Shown: positions 12,771-22,556 of the stretch, one piece after another | Position numbering within the stretch: position 1 is the first letter of the stretch | How the letters are laid out: each line of letters opens with the position of its first letter | Assembly: GCF_001039355.2 (NCBI RefSeq) | Contig: NW_019776099.1 | Location: forward strand, 1-64,000 | Reading direction: 5' to 3' | From: Lingula anatina | Lineage: Eukaryota > Brachiopoda > Lingulata > Lingulida > Lingulidae | DNA length: 64,000 nt | The notes under the pieces: generated by a model | The model's database searches: none | Told to the model about the DNA's origin: nothing | Seen by the model: only the letters and a program-made list of their open reading frames with translations | Translations under genes and position numbers: made by a program

Positions 12771-14030
12771 AAGATGTAGCACTATATATACTTACCGTGA
12801 ACCATGGTCGCTCATAAATAACATTATAGTATTGTTAAAATACCCTCTTTCGTTGTGCTCTTTCAGGAAGTCTCTGTAATCAGCGTCTGCTAACTGGATA
12901 GCGCTTTCATAATCATGGCTTAATTCATTTAAAAAATAAAGACCAAAATACGATTGATGTTGGTAATTTTCAACGTAATATCCTAGATATTGAAGTGCAA
13001 TTCTATGTATAGGATCACTGCCCAGGCAGAAAGTCTGTGAGTCCCAATACAAGGAAGAATTCTCCATTGCCATCCAGAAAGGATGTGTGTAGAAGTCTGT
13101 CGGGGGCCGGGTAAGCTCAGGATCTATATACGAGAAGGTGGCGTATACTTTGTCCTCCAAGTAAAGCGTTTTATAGCCTTTCTCTGAGAAGTGTTTCCAT
13201 ATAAACGGGGCATCAATACTGGCCTCTGTATGGGACAATCCAGTCAAAAGCGGGAAAAAATTCGGTAGAGAATTCTCACCAACTGTATGGTACCCGGGAA
13301 ATATGGTCCCGTTCATTTCTGTTCTCAAGTATTCTGTTGCTTTTGGGAGATAACGAACGGCACCAGACATCGACACTCCGTCGCTGATCACAATTAACAC
13401 ATTCAGCCTTGGTTGTTTTCCCGATGTTTCAGAGTATATTTTTGAAACAAGCTCATCTCTTTTTACCATGTGAAGATGAAAATTCTCATAAACCTTGTAT
13501 CCGGTTTCGTTCATGCAGGAAACATACACAAAATCCTCCTGAAGTTTTACTCTATTTGTTGGAGATAAATCAATCCTTTTACTTAAAACAAAGGCTTCAT
13601 CCTCTTTGTAAGGTTTTGTCGGGTGTCGTATGTATTGATAATAACAGTGTATGTTATCGGTTACTCTGGAATAGTTTTTGATGATAAGCGTCAAGTATCC
13701 GTCTCCGTCAACTTTACTTTCAGCCACCGATGCCTGACGTCTACATTTCAGCGGTGGAAAGTGGGTCATATATGGCAGAACGGAGGGATGTAACGGATCT
13801 AGTTTCTTCCATGTCGTGTTCTTGCATGTAATTGAGCGTGTATCTTGTATATGGATTTTCGACTTTATGTCTCCTTTTCTTGTCGTGAAATGCTGTGTAA
13901 AGTGGGATAGTCCATGTAAGTAACCGCTGTACATATAACGAAGCCATGTCACAGCTGACAACAGTTGATATAGTCCCAGAACACATATAGCAGAGGCGAC
14001 CACCGTCAACGTTATCGAGACAATTTTCAT
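11724..14030 (-). CDS. DUF229 family protein (alkaline-phosphatase/sulfatase fold), 2 exons
   Basis: Exons: complement 12796-14030 (donor TCACG|GTAAGT, phase 2) and complement 11724-12465 (acceptor TTTTTCAG|G), 658 aa. The ATG is the first codon after a clear acceptor (TTCATATTTCAG), so a 5' UTR exon lies upstream. Residues ~4-27 form a hydrophobic anchor, suggesting a type II membrane protein with a lumenal or extracellular domain. Landmarks are VLIVISDGVSMSGAVRYLP (~211-229, the nucleophile/metal region, usually DSVSR), SLPNFFPLLTGLS (~254-266), ELSHDY (~369-374) and MSDHGSR (~406-412), the last crossing the intron and continuing LRSTPIGHLEASNPLL. The C-terminal quarter is Cys-rich (CTLC, CCC). 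DUF229 has no proven reaction; the fold belongs with sulfatases and phosphatases. The consensus DSVSR is altered to DGVSM, which may matter for activity. The intron carries GT and (GA)n microsatellites at 12717-12767. Confidence 0.88.
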
Positions 14031-14509
14031 CTGAAATATGAAAAAAAAACATTTTACCATAAATAAAAATGGTCTCTGAGAAAAATCCCAAGCGATATGA
14101 TGTCAGCCTAGTTTGAACTACGGCCTAGAACCTAAAATTATTGTAGGTTACACATATGAGATAATTGTATTACCAGAGCGGCGCTGGTGATGCATATGGT
14201 TTCAGTCTCGATCCGTCTCGTCCGCCGTATCCGCCGGCTTTGCAGTATCCGCCGCCATATCGCCGGCACCGCTTCTCCTCCTCAACAACAAGAGCCCCTG
14301 TATCAACCTCTTGTATGTAGGCCACATATAATCTCAACTCAATCCATGTGGGCTTTGTCGGTGCTTGGGTCAAGGTTTGGCACTCGTCACAATGCACCCT
14401 TGTCCAAAATTTGCAAAATTAAATGCTAAATATCTCCTAAACCGAAGGAATTATGGGACGAGTTACTACAGCTATCTGTCCGAAAGTCATGTGTGGAGAT
14501 TTCAAATAT
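14031..14509. other. Upstream region of the DUF229 gene
   Basis: Probable location of the 5' UTR exon and promoter of the minus-strand DUF229 gene. A CG-richer stretch at ~14175-14290 (GTCCGCCGTATCCGCCGGC) stands out from its AT-rich surroundings and may be the promoter. No coding exon is certain. Confidence 0.35.
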
Positions 14510-15115
14510 GCCCTTGGATTTGACCTTTGACCCTTATTTCAGGGTCAAACGGGCCAAAAGTTTCTAAAAAAAGGATATTTTTTTGCAAAAAAATTATTTG
14601 TGCCGACGTTCACAGACCTGACCCATAATATTACTGACAGGTGTTACACTTGGGATCATCTTTCACCTTCGTGAGTCTGGGATCAGTCGGTGCATAATCA
14701 CTGGAGAAGCAGCCATATATCCCCAAAACTGGCAAAGATTTGCCCATGCAAGTTATTATTGATCTTGAATAAGAAGTCATATACTGGCAATCTAATCGAG
14801 ACCTTAATTGAAATTGACCTTTGACCTACTTTTCGCCATGAACTGAACTGCAAATTTTCCGTCCCTTACATATCCGAAACTGGCGGAAATTTACCCTTAG
14901 TTACTACTGTACTTGAATAGGAACTCGTTTATTAACAGTTTCCTGTGACCGTGAATTTGACCTTTGACCGACTTTTCACCATAAACCACACTTCCCAAAT
15001 TGTCTAGCTCTTATACTAACTATTGAACTTCAATGGGAAGTCCTATATTCACAATCTTACTGCAAGCTTGGATATGAACTTTCACTTTTCCTCGCGATTT
15101 TATAATAAATTGTAA
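14510..15115. repeat. Tandem ~145 bp repeats carrying TTGACCTTTGACC
   Basis: TTGACCTTTGACC occurs at 14520-14532, 14814-14826 and 14957-14969, spaced 294 and 143 bp, i.e. a ~145 bp period with one degenerate unit in between. Flanking text such as CTTGAATARGAA, GGAAGTC and ACTTTTCRCCAT recurs in step, and a further degenerate unit ends at ~15115. The core is also a perfect nuclear-receptor DR1-type site (AGGTCAAAGGTCA class); see findings. Confidence 0.7.
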
Positions 15116-16379
15116 TTTTAATCTTATTTAACAATGAGAACTCTTGTTCACTGTATTTTGTAAAGCTTGTCAAGCACAGCACTGGAGTTGGTCTCTCTCT
15201 CTCTCTTTCTCTTTTTCCTGAGTCTCCAAAATTTAAATTCTTATCCCTTGCGTTTCCCTGGCAAAAGGTCTGCCACTCACACCCACCGCCAGTTCAATGG
15301 AAAAAACACATTCTGACGGCTGAGGGAGGGGACCACGGACTATTATAATTTTTATGTGGACATAACTCTACCGTTTCGCCTAGAGCACATCTCTCCGCTT
15401 TGTGAGGTCATTGAGTAAATCGTGGTTACAGATGTCATGTAGTTTAATGCAAGTGGGGCTCCAAAATGAGATTAGGGCAACAAAAATGGAATTAATTCAG
15501 TTCAGTCGCCTACCACCTCTACATATGTGCGGTTATATGAAATGTATGTTATGGGATATGTAAGCCAGAAATTGACAGAAATCTGTAGACATTGACTATT
15601 AGTACAGTTCATGCATCATGCATCCAAATGTAGGCATACCATACGTTATGTACCATCAAAGAAGCCTCTGCGTGTCTTTCAGAAGGCCCCCAAACATGCA
15701 AAAACATGTCGATTTTGCAATATATTGGGTCTCATATATGCAAAATTGACACGATCCACGTCGCGTTTGTCTTTTACTGCGGTGTTTAGAGCCCAAATTG
15801 ACTATGTTATAAAACACCATATCTACACTGCCATGTCTATTTGTCACTTTCTTCTTCGTCGTGGCTTCCTAAGCTCGACTATAAGATCAAAAGACACAAG
15901 GTCTCACAAATACGTGTACATGTAAATTCAAATGCGCATGTTTCACGTTTGGGGGCGTCTCGATAGTCCGAAGGCTCATTGTTCCGAAGGTTCATGGGTC
16001 CGAAAAATGGTAACATTTTCTTCAGTTTTTTAACACAAATTGATTTCTCACTAGATATTCACAGATCTGTGTCCTGTTCATGCCATGTTTCACTACTACG
16101 CGTTAGAGAAAAGAGTAGGCCTGCGTGATTAATTTGGGGCCCTGGTAAAGGGTACTGAGCCCCTTAGATTCGGTGTAGGCCTAGTAGGAACGGTAACGAA
16201 ATTGGCAACGAAACTGAGGGTCCTTGTGACAGAAAGTCCGTCCTCCATATGGTTATAATGGTTAGGGTTATCCTGACCTAAGTGGGTCAAAATCTAGGGC
16301 GAGGCTCACCTGTACAATGAATGGGAAGCAGACTCTCTGCTATTGGGCACTCTCTGTCACGTTACACCGGTGTCAAGCA
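15116..16379. other. Non-coding, repeat-rich spacer
   Basis: Contains a (CT)n run at ~15194, several short open frames without recognisable homology, and a run of GTCCGAAGG/GTTCATGGGTCCGAA near 15965-16010 that looks like the edge of a dispersed element. No gene supported. Confidence 0.4.
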
Positions 16380-16565
16380 ACACAGAGTCCTACCATTCTA
16401 GGGTCCGGCGGACCCGGTGTTTTAAAACTGAGAGTCCGGCGGACTCCCTCTCTCGAAATAACGGGTCCCGGACTCTATGTTCTGAAATGTAGAGTCCCCC
16501 TAGACACTCTATTTCAGTACGGAAAGTCCTAGGACCCTACGTTTTAATACTGAACGTCCGCATTG
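16380..16565. repeat. GTCC/GGAC-rich palindromic repeat, copy 2
   Basis: Contains GGGTCCGGCGGACCC, GAGTCCGGCGGACTC and GAAATAACGGGTCCCGGACT. The last phrase recurs exactly at ~18230-18250, tying this block to the hairpin there. Confidence 0.6.
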
Positions 16566-17443
16566 AAGAGCAATAATGAAATCTCACTCTTAAAACATAA
16601 TGTTAACTGATACGGAGGGAAGAATTATAAGGATTAAAGGTAAAATAAACATTCTTAACCTCTGTTAAAGTGTAACGCGTAGTATAAATGTGCATTGTTC
16701 GCATTTCATAAACTAATTTGCAGGATTATCTTTTGTATCCAATTGAGAAAGAACATCACTTAAGAAATATAAATTTATTCAGAATACATAAGTGCCCTTG
16801 GTGAACTTCCTGATTTTACAAAAAAAGTTTATTTTATTAATCAGTATAGTACGTAATTGTTTTTTCTCCTCAATGTCATTTTCTCTTTGTCGTGCATTTC
16901 TTGTAACAAGGCAGTTTTCTTATCTTCGCTTTCTACTACTTTCCTCCATCTCCCCTTCTCCCTATCTTCATTTCCACTCTCTACTCCAACTGCATGTATC
17001 TTTAAGCAGCAGCTTTCGAGCTAAAACAGAAATATAAATATGTACCTTAAATGTACATGTAAGTTTCGCTTTTATTAAACAGTCTTGAAGTTAAACGAGT
17101 ATAAATGTATAAAACTTATAATTAATTTATAATGGTTTGCAGCGCTTCTCCTTATTGCTCTTTTCTGATTGTCGGTTGTTCGTCTTCTGTACCTGCCATG
17201 TTTTAAATAAGGTCGCACTGCTTGAAAATCCATGCTGACAGAGTAAGACATCGCGAAGAGCTAGCCATTTTATACCCTGAGAAACATGGAACACATTCCT
17301 TTTGGGTTGATTCAATTTTAATTTAGGTTCTGCAAACTTTATATAAATTGGTAAACAAAATTAAATGAGTACATGTTTAATTACACTCCATAAGCATGTA
17401 TATTTAATAACTAATTAATTTCGTCAGTTTCCAGAAAATACAT

Positions 17444-18102
17444 ATTTTGCACAATCTGGCATTGATGCACTGTATAACGCTAGCTGTCACACATTTGTCA
17501 TTGTAGCCTAAGTTACGCGTTTAGTCTAAATAAAAGGAACGTTTTGCACAGTTTAGCATCGATTCATTGTGTATCACTAGCTTGCACACATGTGCGAGTG
17601 GTAATCAAATAAGTCACGCGTGTATATAGTCCAAAGCATCACAATGCAATGGGATATGTGTGAAATATTTTAAGTAAGTCCAATTAAAAAAGGTATGGAA
17701 TGTAATCAAAAGTGAGTATAACACATATTATTGCGGAATGACACACTATAAATGGACAGTAAGTTAATATTTAACTATAGATTTAAAAAAACAAGAGTGA
17801 AAATAGAGGTGTTAAAATGTCAACTCTAGTGTGGGACTCGAACCATCATATTGTTTAATTTCTGCATACTTCCCTGTCATTGGATACCATAGTAGGCTTA
17901 TCACCCGTGTCGCTGTGCAAACCACCGCCGTTTTGTTATATTACATTTACTTGCATCAAGGGTTTGCTTTTATATAATTCTGTTATACCCAGATTGTCAA
18001 TATAAAGCGCTTTTACTAAATATCTACTATTCTACAGTAGGACCCTAGCTTTTAGACCAAGTTCTTCTGTATAACGGGCGGACTCTGTGTTTCGTGATAG
18101 CT
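17444..18102. repeat. ~600 bp repeat, copy 1
   Basis: From 17496 to 18102 it is nearly identical to 19237-19872. This copy lacks a 23 bp stretch present in the second (between CGCTGT and GCAAACCACC). Its left part is also internally repetitive: the ~95 bp block at 17444-17528 and the block at 17540-17637 are diverged tandem copies (TTTTGCACA...GCATTGATGCA / GCATCGATTCATT ... ACGCGT). Confidence 0.85.
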
Positions 18103-18290
18103 GTCATGAAACGTAGGGTCCGGTTAAATGCAGGGTCCGGGGGACCCTGTATATTATATTCAATTATCATGATACAGAGTCCGGGACTCGTTATTTCAGA
18201 AACCAGGGGTCATACGGACCCCTGGTTTCTGAAATAACGGGTCCCGGACTTTCTGTCATGGGAGACCTTCTGGTACATGACACCGGCTAT
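18050..18290. repeat. GTCC/GGAC element with perfect 23 bp hairpin arms
   Basis: The left arm 18189-18211 (CGTTATTTCAGAAACCAG + GGGTC) and right arm 18217-18239 are exact reverse complements with a 5 nt loop, ATACG. Pairing continues outward through AGTCCGGGAC with one mismatch, giving a stem of about 35 bp. The block also holds GGGTCCGGGGGACCC. I see no coding capacity; probably a MITE or other fold-back element. Confidence 0.75.
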
Positions 18291-19236
18291 TTGAAGAGAG
18301 GTAAAAAAAATGAGATGAGAAAAACTTAACAAAGAATGAAATGCAACGGTTGGGTCGAAATCGTCACCGTGCTCCGTAGAGAAAAGAGCAAACTGACCAG
18401 CAGTATTATCACGATGCCTTTTAAATTAGCCATGAATAAAATATGATTTGATAAGATAGGTCACTGTTAGTTTAAAGTATTTCCAGACAGTGTAGTGTTT
18501 ACGTTGAAATCGACACTGTTGAGATTTAAGCTTCTCTGACAATATTGAATTGCACGATTAATTTTGATAATGATTTCATGATCGATTTTGTCCAGGAGTA
18601 ACAGCCTTGGCTTATCGTATATTATCATAATTGTCTCTACGTATTCTTTTAAACATATTTATTGTATTTTCAGAGGTTTTCAGGCTTTTTTCATTAATTT
18701 ATAATAAAATATTACTTAAAAATAGACAATCTTGGTTACTTATGTATATTTTAGTACAAAACATCCTTTTTGATACTGTTCTTTTTTATAATTGCTTATT
18801 ATTCCAACATGCTTATTTGATTTGTTTACTTGTTAACAATTTTGTTATTTCACTTCTTTGTAAAAAGAGGACAAATAGCAGTTAGATTTCACACAATTGC
18901 CGCAAGTTGTACTGCTTCTGTAATCGCAAACCGATTATCAAGAAATAAAGATAAATGTTGATTGTTAAACTACATGTATTAAAGCGTTGTTGCTAGCATA
19001 TATCTAAATCTACGGCTTTGGTCGGGACAGGTTAATGGGAATATTATTTTTCAAAGCCTTATATACGGATTTAGGTACATGAGCCATAATAACACACTGT
19101 TTACATCGATTTCATGTTTAATAGATCATCATTGACGTTTGAGGTATACTATACGTATCAGCGATTGAAAATGTCCAAATCTCATATTTTTTCCTAAAGA
19201 TCATGCACAGCTACTGATGATTCCCTTTATTATTGN

Positions 19237-19872
19237 TGTCATTGTAGCCTAAGTCACGCGTATAGTCTAAATAAAAGGAACGTTTTGCACAGTTTAGCAT
19301 CGATTCATTGTGTATCACTAGCTTACACACATGTGCGAGTGGTAATCAAATAAGTCACGCGTGTATATAGTCCAAAGCATCACAATGCAATGGGATATGT
19401 GTGAAATATTTTAAGTAAGTCCAATTAAAAAAGGTATGGAATGTAATCAAAAGTGAGTATAACACACATTATTGCGGAATGACACACTATAAATGGACAG
19501 TAAGTTAAATTTTTTTATAGATTTAAAAAACAAGAGTGAAAATAGAGGCGTTAAAATGTCAACTCTAGTGTGGGACTCGAACCAACATATTGTTTAATTT
19601 CTGCATACTTCCCTGTCATTGGATACCATAGGATACCATAGAAGGCTTATCACCCGTGTCGCTGTCCACTACACCACCAGGTCGTTGGGCAAACCACCGC
19701 CGTTTTGTTATATTACATTTACTTGCATCAAGGGTTTGCTTTTATATAATTCTATTATACCCAGATTGTCAATATAAAGCGCTTTTACTAAATATCTACT
19801 ATTCTACAGTAGGACCCTAGCTTTTAGACCAAGTTCTTCTGTATGACGGGCGGACTCTGTGTTTCGTGATAC
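19237..19872. repeat. ~600 bp repeat, copy 2, abutting the single N at 19236
   Basis: Matches 17496-18102 from its first base after the N to GTGTTTCGTGATA at ~19872, with small indels (a duplicated GGATACCATA, and a 23 bp segment missing from copy 1). It could be a true duplication or an assembly artefact. Confidence 0.85.
19570..19690 (-). repeat. tRNA-derived SINE-like sequence with A and B boxes
   Basis: On the minus strand TGGTGTAGTGG (A box, complement of 19666-19676) is followed by GGTTCGAGTCCCAC (B box and T-arm-like, complement of 19570-19583). The boxes are ~83 nt apart, longer than in ordinary tRNA genes. The same B box is in copy 1 (17831-17844), but there the A box lies in the missing 23 bp. 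I could not fold a cloverleaf, so this is not called a tRNA. Confidence 0.5.
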
Positions 19873-22556
19873 CGGCGTTGCAGGGCAGAGGAATATTGAG
19901 AAATTGAAAAGGTTTGTTATGACTCGAGCAACATGCCACCTGGCTTACGTTGTTGTTGGTTTTAGATAAAGCGTTTCAGGTGACTGTTATGAAGGATTTC
20001 CCCGTGTTTATTTGTGGAACAATACGCAACTCTAAACGGCATATCATAGCACGCGAGAACAATGCACTAGAGAAGAGTAAACTCCGTTTCAAATACCTCT
20101 CACGACTGCCCGAGTTAAAGGGAAAAAAAATTTGTTGTTGTTATGAACCTGTAGGGGATATTTTGTTATCATTAATTTTCCAATATCACGAGTTCGTCTG
20201 CATCATCTCCCTTTTTCTGCAATAACAAAAGTGAGTGCATAAAGGACCAGACAAGTCAATCTTGTTGCTTACGAATTATTGTTGTTTTTTGCTTTGACAG
20301 AAAAAGTTTTGTATGACGAATAAGTTCTTAAAATACACAAAAATTTCCAATCATGTCATAAATTCAATATTTCATCACAGTATCACATCTAACGCTTTCG
20401 CATCCAGTCACAATTATTTACATGATGTCATGTCACCAGCTAGCCAAACTGAAAAAGATTTTATAATCTCCAGTTCCAAAATCAATTAAAATTTTGATTT
20501 TATTGTATTTTGTTATAAAAATATCAGAATATTTCAAAGGATCTGAACAACGATCCTTATTTCACATCATTGCTACTTTGATATAGTGTTATGCAGAATC
20601 GGTACAGTTAGATATATGGATAGGCAGTTCTGTGATAGATTACCAATACAGGACTCAAATGTGCCATATCGAAGACAAATAATGAATTTCCAGAACCGAC
20701 ATCACGGACGGGGTGCGATATGGTAATGAATTTCTGTAACGACCACAATAGTGAGAAAATCATCTGCACAACACTTTTGGAAGCGATGCTATTCAATCCA
20801 GAAATAGGCGAAGCTGGCGCTGTTTGAGGAGAAAGTATAAAAAAAATGCTAGAAAATCTGTGTCAACAATTCGCACCTTACATATTGCATTTATACGCCT
20901 TTAATGGGATAAATACATAACTACAATGTGTGCATCATATTTGAAACTATCTTCTGTCATTACAGTTATTGATGATCTCAACATCAACCTTTATTTTCCA
21001 AACTTTATTTGAAATAACCTTATGAATAGTTAACGCACGAGTCAGATATAATTTTGCAGCGCAGTGAGGGTATCTCATCAGGTTCGCGTGTTGTTATCGA
21101 TGATTCAGTGACTATTGTCATATTTATATATCACAAATGCTTACACTGTCAGTGTTTGAAAACCCAAGCCAGAGTAGTTTTTTTTTTTTTTTACTGTTTA
21201 AGGGATTTTTACTTGTCACTCTTGTTTACTTTCTAATAGGGGGACTTGAGACCAATGTATGATAGAATTACCGTTTCCATTTTCACTTGAGTCAACAGTT
21301 GCCCTTTACCGATAAAAATAACTGGATTCCGTCACCTGGAAGATACGGAGGCTAATAATACTCTTTTTACGCGACTTTGATAGCTTTCGGTATTTTCCAT
21401 TCACAATTATAACAATTGATTTATGAAATATAAACAAATAAGTAAAACGTTTTCTCGATAAACGTCCCATTTTTGTTCGGCAATTACTGTTACTGGTCAA
21501 TATGAGTGTTATTAATTCTCTTCTTAGACTATCAAAGCAAGTACAAGTTATGAAAAACACCGATCCAAACACTTACAGTTAATGACCAATTCATTCCCAA
21601 TGGAATACAAGTTGGTCATTACTGAAAGATCTACATTTTGAAACAAAAAGTTGCCACTGGTCTGAAATGAAACGTATTACAAGTTATTTTCAAGGTAGAC
21701 TTGGCTACCGAGTTGGTTGTCACACTTGTCCAGTCTGGGATTGTCCTCGGCCCAATGTCGGATCTGGGGAAACGGGTGCGAGCCTTCCAACCCCCCATTC
21801 CTTTCTCAATATGTGTGTGTGATAAATCCAGAACGTTTTCCATAGTATTTAGTAAAATTGACCTGGTCCTTCGTTCCACATTTGCACTCTTCTTCCCCCA
21901 CCCCCAGAAAAATCCTGGACCCGGCATGACAGGAATGGAATTCGGGGTCCCATTCGATCTGTACAGGTTAGGTTTAGGTCCTTGTAGTACTGGGTTAGTC
22001 GACTACAACATACCACTCCTGTCACGCTGGCAGTACTCGAAATAAACCACAACTTGTGTGGACCAGTAACAACATCTATGCATTCTCAGGTGTGATTATT
22101 CTATTTTATTCACGTTCCAGCTGACATTGAAAAGTGAACCAGTGATTTTGGACCATTAGTGATTATCTTGTGTTCCTTTTTAACAAGGGTTTAAAATGCG
22201 TTTATATTTACAGAAGGGCGAATGACTAGCATTCAATTCGATGCATCCCGTATATTTGTGTATATTGAAACGCAGTATTATAACCCTGTTGTCAAAAGAT
22301 GAAAAATGAAAAAGTTTGAGATTTTTATGACACCACATCGAAAATATAAATAGACAATGGCGTTTTATGCCTTCAAAAGTTAAGAAAAGATGGCCGACTG
22401 ATGATAATGACACACGTGCACTGCACAGTCCATCATCCACCGCCATCAATTCATCATTTCCAGTCTATTTGCACTTGTTTAAGTCTTGTGGCCTAAAGCG
22501 TTCCTTTTCCACCAAACATCCTGACACTGGAGAGATAGGCTAAAGTCTGGTCGAGT
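19873..22556. other. Intergenic region, no gene seen
   Basis: AT-rich. One open frame at ~19950-20225 has no recognisable domain. Around 21695-21785 a weak tRNA-like pair of boxes (CTACCGAGTTGG ... GGGTGCGAGCC) may be an old SINE. The 3' UTR of the minus-strand NDPK gene should lie next to 22556. Confidence 0.4.

Noticed and set aside
15611-15925. 104-codon plus-strand open frame
   Set aside because: No domain, signal or splice support; composition like the surrounding non-coding DNA.
17831-17844. tRNA gene suggested by GGTTCGAGTCCCAC on the minus strand
   Set aside because: No matching A box in this copy and no cloverleaf found; treated as part of a SINE-like repeat.
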